From NCBI GenBank assembly GCA_034189065.1, contig JAXHVQ010000011.1:1-64000 (forward strand): DNA of 64,000 nucleotides. Direction: 5' to 3'. Position numbers and translations under genes: made by a program. How positions within the stretch are numbered: position 1 is the stretch's first letter; every line of letters begins with the position of its first letter. Origin of the DNA: FACHB-1406 sp034189065. Its GTDB lineage: Bacteria > Cyanobacteriota > Cyanobacteriia > Cyanobacteriales > Spirulinaceae. The notes under the pieces are model-generated. The model searched no databases. It was not told the origin of the DNA and saw only the letters and a list, made by a program, of their open reading frames with translations. Below, piece by piece: positions 25,327-34,130 of the stretch.

Positions 25327-28300
25327 CGAAGTGAATTAGTCCCCTTCGGTCCGACTAACCAATAGGTCATCATTTCTCCTCGCCCCTTAACCGAAACAAT
25401 ACCCCGCTCTTCAAATTCATAGCCTTCCCGCAACCGTTCGTAAGTGGGTGCAGTCACTTGAATGCGACCCGGCAAACCCGAAGATTCCATGCGCGAAGCA
25501 ATATTAACTGCATCGCCCCACAAATCGTAGATAAACTTTTTCTGACCGATGACTCCAGCGACCACCGATCCCGTATTGATCCCCACGCGCAGCGAAAGTG
25601 CTTCGCCTCGAGCGTTTCTGAAATTGGCGATCGCCTCGATCATTCCCAGGGCCATTTCTGCCACAGCTTCTGCGCTATCGGGTTTAGGAAGCGGGAGTCC
25701 GCCAACCGCTAAATAAGCATCGCCAATGGTTTTAATTTTCTCCAAACCGCGCTCTTCGGCCAGTGCATCAAAGCGGGAGAAAATTTGATTGAGCAACTCC
25801 ACTAAAGCCGTCGGCGACATCGAAGCAGCAAGGGGCGTAAAACCGACAATATCGGCAAAGAGAATCGACACATTATCAAATTGTTCGGCGATGGCGTTAG
25901 GGCTTTGTTTCAGTTGTTCGGCGATGGCTTCGGGTAAAATATTGCGCAACAGGCGATCGGTTTTTTGCTGTTCGAGACGAAGTGCTTCTTCAGCTTGCTT
26001 GCGCAACGTAATATCCTCCAAAACCCCCAAAATTCCGATAACTTCACCTCGGGCATTGCGAATCGGAATTTTATTCATATCCAGCCAAACCGCCTCCCCA
26101 TCTTGACCGGAGCGAATTTTCTTAGCCAAAACGTGCAACTCGGGTTCGCCCCTTTCAATCACTTCGCGATCGCGATCGCGGAACGTTTTAGCCAGTTCGG
26201 GGTTCGGCAGCAAATCGTAGTCCGTCTTCCCCACAATCTCGCTCGAATTTTCCAATCCCGCAGCCATTGCCCAATTCGCATTGCATCCTTGGAAAACCAA
26301 ATGAGTATCTTTCCAAAACACCTGTTGGGGAATATTGTCGAGGACGAGCCGCAAATACTCCTCCTTCTCCTGCAAAGCCACCTCAGCCGCCTTGCGATCG
26401 CTCACATCTTGGATTTGGGCAATCAAATACAGGGGCAAATTATTTTCATCTCGTACCAAAGCCGCCGTTTCTCTAGTCCAAATGAGCGTACCATTTTTGT
26501 GCCAATAGCGCTTTTCCGTATCGAAAAACCGAATCTCCCCCGAAAGCGTCCGTTGAATATATTGCAGATCGACCTCAATATCCTCCAAGTAAGTAATATC
26601 CTGAAAATTCATCGCCAGCAACTCCGTCTCCGAGTAGCCCAACATCTCGCAGAGCGAAGCATTAACCTGTAGAAACCGACCTTCGGGAGAAATCAAACTT
26701 ACGCCAATGGCTGCGGTTTCAAACGCACTCCTAAACCGCCGTTCGCTTTGACGCAGCGCCGTCTCAATGCGCTGGCGTTCCGAAATATCGTTAAGAATCG
26801 CGGTATAAATCGTGCCATTCCTCAGATGTAACTTAGAAATCGACGCTTCAGCCAGAAATTCCTCGCCATTTTTGCGCCGTCCTCGAATGGAGTTGCGCGC
26901 GCTTTTTCCCATTCCCTGATAAGCTCGTTCAAGACCGATACCAAAATTGCGAATGTGCTGGCGATGAATGGCCCTCATTTCGGGCGGAAGCAAAATATCG
27001 AGGGGTTGACCCAGAACTTCCTCCCCCGCATACCCAAAAATCTTTTCCGCACCTCGATTAAACAGTTGAATGCGCTGTTGCTCGTCTACAGAAATAATGG
27101 CATCTTCTGCAATGCGGACAATCCCTGAAAATTTGGCCTCGCTTTCTCGCGCAACTTGCTCGGCGCGCCGAAGTTCCCGCAATGCTTCTTGCCGTTCGCT
27201 AATTTCTACTTCTAACTCCAAGTTATTTGCAGCGAGTTGTTGAGTGCGACGTTCGACCTGTTCTTCAAGGACTTTATTGTATTCGGCAAGCAATGTTTCG
27301 GCTTGTTTGCGTTGGGTAATATCTTGAAAAGCAATCAGTGCGTAAATAATCTGACCGTGGGTGTCGTAAATAGGCGTTCCCCAAGCTTCGAGGTAAACTA
27401 TTTCATCGCCGCGATGGATTTCAGCATCGTCGATATGATGGAATTGACCTCGCAAAGCAACTGCAAGGGGGAGCTCTTCCCAGGGATATTTTTCTGCCGT
27501 CCCCACTTTGTAGATTTGATAAATTTGAGAAAACTGTTCGGGCTCGCTCTTCAAGGCAATATCAATGCCGAGAATCTCGACCGCTCTGGGGTTAACATAG
27601 TGGGGCTGTTCCAAACAGTCGATCGCGATCGCGCCAATGGGTAATGCTTGTAAAAATTGCTCCAGTTCGGCTTCGCTCTCGCGCAGTGCGGCTAGGGATT
27701 TTTGAACGTGCCGGGCCATTTCGTCGAGGGACTCGGCTAGGTCATCGAGTTCCCGAACGCGACTCGAAGGAAATGTTTTCTTCAAATCCCCTTTTGCCAT
27801 TGCTTTTGCGGCTTGGGTTAGGCGTGCAAAGGGCGCAGAAATTCGACGAGTCGCTAACAAACCGGTGGCGAGCGCAACGGCTAAAGCAACGAGGCAAACC
27901 AAGATGGTATTGCGACGACTAAAATCGAGCTGTCCTGCCAATTCCGACTCCGGGACGACGAGAACAATTATCCAGTCAAGTCCGTATTTGTCCTGGTAAG
28001 GAACGAAGCGTAGGAATTGAGACTGACCTTGAAGGGTAAGGCGATATTGTTGGGGCGCTTGTACCGCAGACAGCGAAATTTCGCGCTCCTTGAGGGATTT
28101 TAAGAGAACCTGAAAAGCTCGATTTTGGGCTGCTGGAGATAGTTGCTCTTCTGGAGTCGAGCGGGGGCTAGCGCGGGCAACGACTAAGCTCGAACGGTCT
28201 ACAAGCCAAATTTGACCTCGCTCCACTCCAATGCTGTTGGAGATGCGCGCGAGGTCGAGGTCGATTTCAACTCCGATTTCGCCGATGGGGGCGCGCTCTC

Positions 28301-28967
28301 GTCCGATACGCCCGTCGCGATCGCTGTCGAAAATGGGTGAGTAGAGGGCGATGGCGGTTTTGGAAGCTGCAGGGCGAGCAGAGGGGATAACTTGCCAATG
28401 GGTTTTACGGGTGAGGGATGAGGTGAAGGCGTTTTCGGATTGAGAACGAACATCGAAACTTGGGTCGATGGCGATGGCGCGATCGCGCAGAGATCCGCGT
28501 AGCGGCGCGCGGTTTCCCCGGTTGTCGATGGCGTAAGCTTCTATGCGATCGAGGTCGGGGAGCAAACGCTCGATGATGACGGATTTGCCTGCGATAGAGC
28601 GAATACTCGTGAATTCGTTGTTGGGGTTGCGGTAAGACAGCGCGCGCACAGAGAAGGTTTGTTGCTGATTCCAGAGGTACTTTTCTAAACGGGTGCGGTT
28701 GTTGGAATCGAAGAGTCCCGAGGCGATGGCGCGCGCGTTCATTTCGTTAAGTTTTTTGGCAATAGCGATGCGATCGTCGAGTTGTTCCTCAACGCGATCG
28801 CCGAATTTGACCATCAGGCGATCGGCAAGCTGGGAAATGGCCCTTTGTCCGTTGCGATCGAAGACGTAGCCCGCTAAACCGACTATCCCCAATAGTTGGA
28901 GCGCGAAGGGAATGACTAACAGTGCGCGGAGAGATACCCGGCGGGCTACTGGAAACAAAAAGGACAT
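25314..28967 (-). CDS. Multi-domain class III adenylate cyclase (dCache-HAMP-PAS x4-cyclase)
   Basis: 1217 residues. A membrane helix near 15-35 is followed by an extracytoplasmic dCache-like sensor (about 40-340), a second helix (about 350-370), HAMP (about 370-425), four PAS/PAC units (about 430-990; each closing in GxxDITxRKQAE-type motifs) and a class III cyclase domain (about 1020-1200). In the cyclase, the metal Asp residues are in ILFADIVGFTPLA and TIGDAY. The substrate-selecting residues are Lys (KIKTIGDAY) and Asp (YDLWGDAVNIASRM), the ATP-type pair, so cAMP is the expected product. A ligand- and redox-responsive membrane cyclase. The last residues lie in a heptad repeat, so the C-terminus has been reshaped. 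Confidence 0.93.
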   Translation of the reverse strand: MSFLFPVARRVSLRALLVIPFALQLLGIVGLAGYVFDRNGQRAISQLADRLMVKFGDRVEEQLDDRIAIAKKLNEMNARAIASGLFDSNNRTRLEKYLWNQQQTFSVRALSYRNPNNEFTSIRSIAGKSVIIERLLPDLDRIEAYAIDNRGNRAPLRGSLRDRAIAIDPSFDVRSQSENAFTSSLTRKTHWQVIPSARPAASKTAIALYSPIFDSDRDGRIGRERAPIGEIGVEIDLDLARISNSIGVERGQIWLVDRSSLVVARASPRSTPEEQLSPAAQNRAFQVLLKSLKEREISLSAVQAPQQYRLTLQGQSQFLRFVPYQDKYGLDWIIVLVVPESELAGQLDFSRRNTILVCLVALAVALATGLLATRRISAPFARLTQAAKAMAKGDLKKTFPSSRVRELDDLAESLDEMARHVQKSLAALRESEAELEQFLQALPIGAIAIDCLEQPHYVNPRAVEILGIDIALKSEPEQFSQIYQIYKVGTAEKYPWEELPLAVALRGQFHHIDDAEIHRGDEIVYLEAWGTPIYDTHGQIIYALIAFQDITQRKQAETLLAEYNKVLEEQVERRTQQLAANNLELEVEISERQEALRELRRAEQVARESEAKFSGIVRIAEDAIISVDEQQRIQLFNRGAEKIFGYAGEEVLGQPLDILLPPEMRAIHRQHIRNFGIGLERAYQGMGKSARNSIRGRRKNGEEFLAEASISKLHLRNGTIYTAILNDISERQRIETALRQSERRFRSAFETAAIGVSLISPEGRFLQVNASLCEMLGYSETELLAMNFQDITYLEDIEVDLQYIQRTLSGEIRFFDTEKRYWHKNGTLIWTRETAALVRDENNLPLYLIAQIQDVSDRKAAEVALQEKEEYLRLVLDNIPQQVFWKDTHLVFQGCNANWAMAAGLENSSEIVGKTDYDLLPNPELAKTFRDRDREVIERGEPELHVLAKKIRSGQDGEAVWLDMNKIPIRNARGEVIGILGVLEDITLRKQAEEALRLEQQKTDRLLRNILPEAIAEQLKQSPNAIAEQFDNVSILFADIVGFTPLAASMSPTALVELLNQIFSRFDALAEERGLEKIKTIGDAYLAVGGLPLPKPDSAEAVAEMALGMIEAIANFRNARGEALSLRVGINTGSVVAGVIGQKKFIYDLWGDAVNIASRMESSGLPGRIQVTAPTYERLREGYEFEERGIVSVKGRGEMMTYWLVGPKGTNSLRNNE

Positions 28968-29389
28968 TGTGCAAAGGTTGGGTCCATTATTGCGAATTCA
29001 CAGTCGTTTTAACGATTTCTTCTCTTTATACTCTAATAATTTCAATTTAACTCTTCCACCCGCCGATGAAATAGCCCGCCGCACCACCGAAAAGCCAATT
29101 GCGCGGGAACCCCACCCTCTTTGAGGAAGCCATCGGCGATCGCGCATTTTTTTCAACTCTTCCTCAGTAGGAGCGCGCTTTTGGGCGATCGAAAGCTATA
29201 GCGATCGCCAACCCAATATTTTACCCCTTTGTTTCCCTCGGGCCTTTAACTTCGATCTCAACGGCTATCTCCAGCATCTTCCGCAGCCGTTAGAATCTCC
29301 AAGATAGCAGCAAACCGCCGATTCAAGAAGTTCTCGCGTTCATTGAATCGGGTTAATTCTGAGAACCAGGTCGCGATCGCCCAAAAGAC
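28968..29389. other. Intergenic region
   Basis: No gene supported. Rich in HIP1 and GCGATCG sites. The right end carries the tRNA-Gln promoter. Confidence 0.5.
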
Positions 29390-29420
29390 TTGACATTTTT
29401 CCCTCATAAGCTGCTACAAT
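29390..29420 (+). promoter_or_regulatory. Promoter of tRNA-Gln
   Basis: TTGACA (29390-29395) and TACAAT (29415-29420) with a 19-base spacer, 17 bases before the tRNA. The spacer is slightly long. Confidence 0.6.
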
Positions 29421-29436
29421 AATTGAGCAACACCGT

Positions 29437-29508
29437 TGGGGTGTAGCCAAGCGGTAAGGCAGCGGGTTTTGGTCCCGCCATTCCTAGGTTCGAATCCTAG
29501 CACCCCAG
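29437..29508 (+). tRNA. tRNA-Gln (anticodon TTG)
   Basis: Acceptor stem TGGGGTG / CACCCCA with discriminator G; D-arm AGCCAAGCGGTAAGGC; anticodon arm GCGGG-TTTTGGT-CCCGC giving TTG; T-arm CTAGG-TTCGAAT-CCTAG. 72 bases, complete cloverleaf. CCA is not encoded. Confidence 0.97.
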
Positions 29509-29515
29509 TTCTCTG

Positions 29516-29540
29516 TAGGGGCATAGCAATGCTATGCCTC
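29516..29540. repeat. GTAGGG-type palindrome after tRNA-Gln
   Basis: Arms GGCATAGCA / TGCTATGCC (29520-29528 and 29530-29538) around one base, preceded by GTAGG. Same design as the 28-bp palindromes at 7182 and 36521; it may also act as the tRNA terminator. Confidence 0.65.
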
Positions 29541-29664
29541 TATGTTTTGATGACGCGATCGCCAATATGCTTGACCATCCCCCCGAGGCAAGATGAATGG
29601 ATTAAACAGAATTTAGAAGATTTGCAGCGTGGAGTTCTCCTTCACTCTAAACGTAAAAATGCAG

Positions 29665-29935
29665 TCAAATGAAGAGTTTGCTACAGCGTCCAATAACGAT
29701 TTTAAGTCCCGGTACCTGGGAAAAATCTCGGTGGTTGCGAGTGACAATTGTAGCATCGAGCGATAGCGCGATCGCGGCAATTCGCATATCTTTTTGGAGG
29801 CGCTTTTTCCGAAGCGGTGTGCGATCGCGCAACAAGTTTTTAAGACAAGTATCAGCTTCTAGTGTAAAATCCAGAATCTCAAATGATGCTGCTTTCGGTT
29901 TATTGATAATCCATACTCTCCGTGTTTTTTTGACA
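29665..29935 (-). pseudogene. VapC-type PIN toxin remnant
   Basis: On the minus strand an open frame without a start codon encodes the C-terminal part of a VapC-like nuclease: KRLQKDMRIAAIALSLDA, then TIVTRNHRDFSQVPGLKI, ending at a TGA at 29665-29667. The D-x-x-IAAIA-L and VTRN-x-x-DF motifs are characteristic. The N-terminal catalytic Asp and any start codon are missing, and no antitoxin can be seen upstream, so it is decayed. The plus-strand open frame 29669-30013 is its shadow. Confidence 0.75.
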
Positions 29936-30039
29936 CATTTTTATTGTATTTATTCAAAATGTATAATGAGTCAAAAAGAAAGCTTTGGAAAACGCGGTGG
30001 TAGTTATAAATAACAAGTTCTTCCGTCACCTTCACGCGA

Positions 30040-30330
30040 TTATTGTTCGATAAAGTTTTCTGTTAACAACTGTCGAACTAGCCTTAAATAAGCTATAATA
30101 TTTGCAATATAATATGTTTTGTTTTCCTCTTTAATCAATCGATCGTTTTTAGATTTTGCAAAAATTTTCCGAATTAAGTTATCGCGACTAATGGAAGGAA
30201 ACTTTTTCAATCCAAAGTGGCTTAATGCTTCAGTTTCATACCACAAGAGTTGCTCGTCCCGCAAAGCGCAAAATTTTGAATAAAGTCCAACTTGGGATTT
30301 TTCAATCTCTAGATACTCTCTCTCGTTCAT
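30040..30330 (-). CDS. Hypothetical protein, 96 residues
   Basis: I do not recognise the family. The protein is basic and helical with no membrane segment: an N-terminal EREYLEIEKSQVGLYSKFCALRDEQLLWYETEAL helix pair, a middle FPSISRDNLIRKIFAKSKND and a C-terminal IANIIAYLRLVRQLL helix. It could be a small DNA-binding or antitoxin-like protein; no motif decides this. Its first 20 codons and about 130 bases of upstream DNA are duplicated in diverged form at 30833-30985, where the start codon has become ATA. AT-rich codon use marks it as accessory. Confidence 0.55.
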   Translation of the reverse strand: MNEREYLEIEKSQVGLYSKFCALRDEQLLWYETEALSHFGLKKFPSISRDNLIRKIFAKSKNDRLIKEENKTYYIANIIAYLRLVRQLLTENFIEQ

Positions 30331-30460
30331 TGCTCTTGTTGGGAAGGGGATAAGTTTATTTTAAGCGATCGCGATCGCATTTCTCTCAACCGCGATCGCG
30401 CTCCCCCAGCTTCCAACTTAAACCCATCTCCAAGGGGGCAACTCCTTGGGGACAATGAAA
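30281..30460. repeat. Direct duplication, copy 1 (5' end and upstream of the 96-residue gene)
   Basis: Aligns with 30833-30985: shared TAAAGTCCAACT, GATACTC-CTCTC, GCTCTTGTTG-GAA, a HIP1-rich stretch, CCAACTTAA and an inverted CAAGGGGGCAACTCCTTG / CAAGCGAGTAACTCTCTTG hairpin. The copies are diverged. Confidence 0.7.
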
Positions 30461-30520
30461 AATTTTCCTCCACCCCCTTGACAATTGAGTAGCATGAATG
30501 TAGCATGAAATTAGAGCAAT

Positions 30521-30790
30521 ATAAAACGCTCCAAACCCGACAGCTAGAGCGTTATCCAAAACAACTTAACCTTTCATTCCACTCTTCGCACCCCAACAGA
30601 TAAAGCATACATACTCTTGAATAACGGCCCTAAGGTAGCAACATTCGAGCGATCGAACAAGCGACAGCCTTTCGACTCTCACGCTAGAAGCGATTTGGCG
30701 TGCCCAGTGCCGGGGCTTGAACTGGTGTACGGCGGCCGTAGTAGAACGTAACTGCTTTTTCGACTTGTGCGAAGTTTGTTTTAATCGACA
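30521..30790 (+). ncRNA. Structured segment with permuted 23S rRNA-like blocks (possible HEARO/omega-RNA-like remnant)
   Basis: Block 1 (30621-30646), starting ATAACGGCCCTAAGGTAGCA, matches the universally conserved 23S rRNA stretch around the I-CeuI site at about 23 of 26 bases. Block 2 (30701-30713, TGCCCAGTGCCGG) and block 3 (30729-30740, ACGGCGGCCGTA) match the 23S DNA that normally lies just upstream of block 1, so the order is permuted. Stems visible: AACGCTC (30525-30531) / GAGCGTT (30547-30553), TTCGA / TCGAA (30644-30657), CACGC / GCGTG (about 30680-30702) and a terminal TTCG / CGAA hairpin (about 30759-30773). There is no open reading frame. The size and hairpin layout recall the HEARO (IscB omega-RNA) class, which also occurs without its ORF; that is recall, not a search result. 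Confidence 0.45.
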
Positions 30791-30832
30791 TTTTCATCAA
30801 TTAATCATTAAGAGTTAATAGTTAATAATTGA

Positions 30833-30985
30833 TAAAGTCCAACTAGGAATTTTTCTATACGTAGATACTCCCTCTCATTTATAGCTCTTGTTGAGAAAGG
30901 GAAGGGTCGATTTTTAGGCGATCGCGCGCCCCCAACTTAATCCATCCTCAAGCGAGTAACTCTCTTGAGGAATATTAATAGTCAT
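30833..30985. pseudogene. Diverged second copy of the 96-residue gene's 5' end
   Basis: Homologous to 30281-30460 but with the start codon changed from ATG to ATA and the rest of the coding region missing, replaced by the structured segment. Read on the minus strand like the intact gene. Confidence 0.6.
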
Positions 30986-31029
30986 TCATTACACGCTGCT
31001 TGACCCATTCTTAACCTCCCCAAGCCCAA

Positions 31030-32973
31030 TTAAATGACTCCTACGCCATCGCTGGTTCCGCGCGCGATCGCGCCCGAATACACCAACCCGCGCTGAGAAT
31101 CGAGGGTCAGTATCTCCCCCTCCCGAATGGTATCCGTCGCCCTCTCCATACCCAAAATCACCGGAATGCCCAAACGCAAACCAATCACCGCCGCATGACT
31201 GGTCAAACTCCCCTCCTCCGTCACAATCCCCGCTGCCTTACGAATAGCATCTAAATAATCGGCATTGGTCGCTGGCGCAATCAAAATCTCCCCAGCGCTA
31301 AAGTCGCCTACCTCCTTGGGATTGCGCACCACTCGAGCGCGACCGCTAACCGACCCTTCCCCAATGCCAACGCCTTGACCCAAAACCGCCGTCACAATTT
31401 CCACCTTAATCAAATCGGTGGAACCGGCAACACCTTGCAACGTTCCCGCCGTCATCACCACCAAATCTCCCTCCCCAAGCAACTGCTTTTCCTGAGCCAC
31501 GCTTAGCGCCGCTTGGAACGTCTGACCGGTGGACGGCAAATCCAGCACCAGCAACGGTTTCACACCCCAAACTAACTGCAAGCGCCGCGCCACATCGACG
31601 TGAGGCGTAACGGCTAAAGTGGGGGTTTGGGGGCGGAATTTGGAAACATTGCGAGCGGTTGCCCCGGTTTTGGTCAGGGTCAAAATCGCCGCTGCATCTA
31701 ATTCGCGAGCGATTTGACTCACCGCACTCGAAATCGCATTGGGGATCGATCGCGCGGTCGCCTCGGAATACTGAGGGCGCGCCAGTTCGCGTTCGATGCG
31801 CGTGGCAATCTTCGCCATTGTCGTCACCGCTTCCACGGGATACTGCCCCACAGCCGTTTCATTAGACAGCATCACCGCATCGGTTCCGTCGAGAATAGCG
31901 TTGGCGACATCCGAAATTTCCGCACGAGTCGGCCGGGGATTATTCGCCATACTATCGAGCATTTGCGTAGCGGTAATTACGGGAATTCCCAGGAAATTCG
32001 CCGTTGTAATTAAGCGTTTTTGCAAAACCGGCACATCTTCAGCCGGTAATTCCACGCCCAAATCCCCCCGCGCCACCATCACCCCATCGCACAGCGAGAG
32101 AATCGCCTCCATTTGCTCGATCGCCTCGTGCTTTTCAATTTTCGCGATCACCGGAACCGACTTCCCCGCATTAGCAATTAATTCCTTAATTTCGAGGATA
32201 TCTTGGGGATTGCACACAAAACTCAGCGCCACCCAATCCACGCCGCGATCGATGCCAAACATCAAATCGGCGCGGTCTTTATCGGTCAGCGCGCGAATTG
32301 ACAGGCGCGTATTGGGAAAATTCACCCCCTTATTATTGGAAAGAGTTCCCCCCACTACCACGCGACAGTGTAAATTTTGCTCGACGCGATCGACCTCTTC
32401 AACCACCATTTCTACCCGACCGTCATCGAGGAGAATATTGGCACCGGGGGCAACTTCGTCGGCTAAGCGTTCGTAGCTAACATAGCCGACCTCTTGGGTG
32501 CAGGGAGTTTGACGACTGGTAATCGTGTAGCGATCGCCGGTTTTCAGTATAATCGATCCCGACTCGTATCGTCCCAACCGAATTTTCGGTCCCTGCAAAT
32601 CCTGCAAAATTCCCACCGGTCGATCCAACTCAAAAGCAGTTTGCCGAATCAAGCGGATCGAACGCTGATGATCGTCGTGGGTTCCGTGGGAAAAGTTCAA
32701 ACGCAGCGTCGTCGCACCCGCTTCGATCAAGCGGCGCAGTACGTCGGGATCGCTGGTCGCCGGACCAACCGTTGCGACAATCTTAGTGCGGCGATGCAGC
32801 CGAGGCTGTTGCCGTTGCGAGGGGGTTTCAAATCTAGCAATGTCGTGAAATCCCATAGGTGGTGAAGCTTCGTAAAGAGGTTGCGAGTTAAGGCTGAGAA
32901 AGGAAGAACTAACTGCTATCGTCTCATAAATTTGTCCCGACTTTCCACGAATGGATAATCTTTGATTTATCAA
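31030..32973 (-). CDS. pyk: Pyruvate kinase, long cyanobacterial form
   Basis: Converts phosphoenolpyruvate and ADP to pyruvate and ATP, the last glycolytic step. Motifs: RRTKIVATVGPATSDPDVL at the start of the barrel, VIAKIEKHEAIEQMEAIL with the catalytic Lys, MVARGDLGVELP and ITATQMLDSM. An extra C-terminal PEP-utilising mobile-like domain (about 545-640) has the swivelling TSHAAVIGLRLGIPVILGM motif, here TEEGSLTSHAAV. The roughly 60-residue N-terminal extension may be shortened: an ATG at 32856 (MGFHDIARFE) is the likelier start in some relatives. Length near 600 is usual for cyanobacterial Pyk2-type enzymes. Confidence 0.95.
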   Translation of the reverse strand: MINQRLSIRGKSGQIYETIAVSSSFLSLNSQPLYEASPPMGFHDIARFETPSQRQQPRLHRRTKIVATVGPATSDPDVLRRLIEAGATTLRLNFSHGTHDDHQRSIRLIRQTAFELDRPVGILQDLQGPKIRLGRYESGSIILKTGDRYTITSRQTPCTQEVGYVSYERLADEVAPGANILLDDGRVEMVVEEVDRVEQNLHCRVVVGGTLSNNKGVNFPNTRLSIRALTDKDRADLMFGIDRGVDWVALSFVCNPQDILEIKELIANAGKSVPVIAKIEKHEAIEQMEAILSLCDGVMVARGDLGVELPAEDVPVLQKRLITTANFLGIPVITATQMLDSMANNPRPTRAEISDVANAILDGTDAVMLSNETAVGQYPVEAVTTMAKIATRIERELARPQYSEATARSIPNAISSAVSQIARELDAAAILTLTKTGATARNVSKFRPQTPTLAVTPHVDVARRLQLVWGVKPLLVLDLPSTGQTFQAALSVAQEKQLLGEGDLVVMTAGTLQGVAGSTDLIKVEIVTAVLGQGVGIGEGSVSGRARVVRNPKEVGDFSAGEILIAPATNADYLDAIRKAAGIVTEEGSLTSHAAVIGLRLGIPVILGMERATDTIREGEILTLDSQRGLVYSGAIARGTSDGVGVI

Positions 32974-33054
32974 AATATAGTGCGGGAAAACCCCGCTCGT
33001 TTTACAGTGGGGATACGCCGGAAGAATCCACTCGCCGCGATCGCAGTGGAGTTG

Positions 33055-34089
33055 TCAAACAACTGTTCCATCGGGCATAGTTGCACCCTGCCATTCAACC
33101 CAAGTTAAATTGGCGCTGCTCAATTCCGCCCGCGTTAAATTAGCACCGCTCAAATTCGCTGCCGTCAAATTCGTGCGACCGCAATAGGCATCGATTAATT
33201 CAGCTTCTCGCAAATTTGCCTTTTGCAAGTTGGCGCGGCTTAAATCGGCGCGATTGAGACGAGCCATATGGAGGTTGGCTTTGGGGAGTTTTGCTCCTTT
33301 GAAATTTGCGTCCGGCATTACTGCGCCTTCCAAATTCGCTCCACTTAAGTCTGCATCAGTCAAAGTCGCTCGTTCCAACTTCACCCTCGCCAAATTCGCC
33401 TCCGTTAAATTCACCCCCGTCAAATTCGCCTCAGTGAGGAAAGACCCCCCCAAATCCGCCCAGCGTAAATCCGCACCGCTCAAGTTTGCCTCTCGCAGTT
33501 GCACCTCCCGCAAATTGGCTCCGCTGAGATTGACTTTCCCCAATTCTGCCCCTTTAAGGTCGGCTCCTTGGAGGTCAACGCGGCATAAATTGGCTCCCAG
33601 CAAACTGCTATAGTAAATGCGCCTTTCTTCGCGCAAATTTGCACCGCGCAAAGAAGCTCCCGTTAGGTTTGCACCGCTCAAATCCGTCCCTCGCAAGTCT
33701 GCATCGATTAAGTTTGCATCTTGAAGATTGGCGAGGGTTAGGTTAGCGTTGCGCAAATCTGCCCCTTGTAAGGTGGCTCCGTGTAAGTCGGCGTTGTGGA
33801 GATTTGCGCTCGATAGCGAGGCTTGGTTTAAGTTGGCACCGCTGAGCTTGCAGGCGACTAAGTTGGCTTTCCTCAGCTTGGCGCGACTGAGATAGGCAAA
33901 AATGAAAATGGCATTGCGCAAATCTGCCCCTTCGAGTTCGATGCCAATCAAGTCTGCACTAATTAAATTAGCGCCACTCAGATTTGCCCCTCGAAACTGA
34001 GTTTCCCCTTGTTCATAGCGTTGTCTGAGTTCGCGAATATCCATAGGGCATTGTTCCCACGCAGTTGGGTTAATTGTTAATTTTGACAT
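33055..34089 (-). CDS. Pentapeptide-repeat protein
   Basis: 344 residues, almost wholly A-(D/N)-L-x-x pentapeptides from about residue 34 to 335 (some 55 units), forming a right-handed beta-helix. There is one break near residue 155-165 (REERRIYYSSLLG). It has no signal peptide or membrane segment and so is a cytosolic scaffold-like protein; some members mimic DNA, but nothing here shows that. It may start at the second Met (MDIRELRQRYEQGE), which begins the usual N-terminal cap. Followed after 41 bases upstream by the 376-residue gene on the same strand. Confidence 0.92.
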   Translation of the reverse strand: MSKLTINPTAWEQCPMDIRELRQRYEQGETQFRGANLSGANLISADLIGIELEGADLRNAIFIFAYLSRAKLRKANLVACKLSGANLNQASLSSANLHNADLHGATLQGADLRNANLTLANLQDANLIDADLRGTDLSGANLTGASLRGANLREERRIYYSSLLGANLCRVDLQGADLKGAELGKVNLSGANLREVQLREANLSGADLRWADLGGSFLTEANLTGVNLTEANLARVKLERATLTDADLSGANLEGAVMPDANFKGAKLPKANLHMARLNRADLSRANLQKANLREAELIDAYCGRTNLTAANLSGANLTRAELSSANLTWVEWQGATMPDGTVV

Positions 34090-34130
34090 ACTCCCCGGCA
34101 GTCTGGATGCGGAGATTGTGAACCTAACTA

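Noticed and set aside
29669..30013. Plus-strand open frame of 114 codons
   Set aside because: It is antisense to the VapC remnant, which explains why the frame is open.
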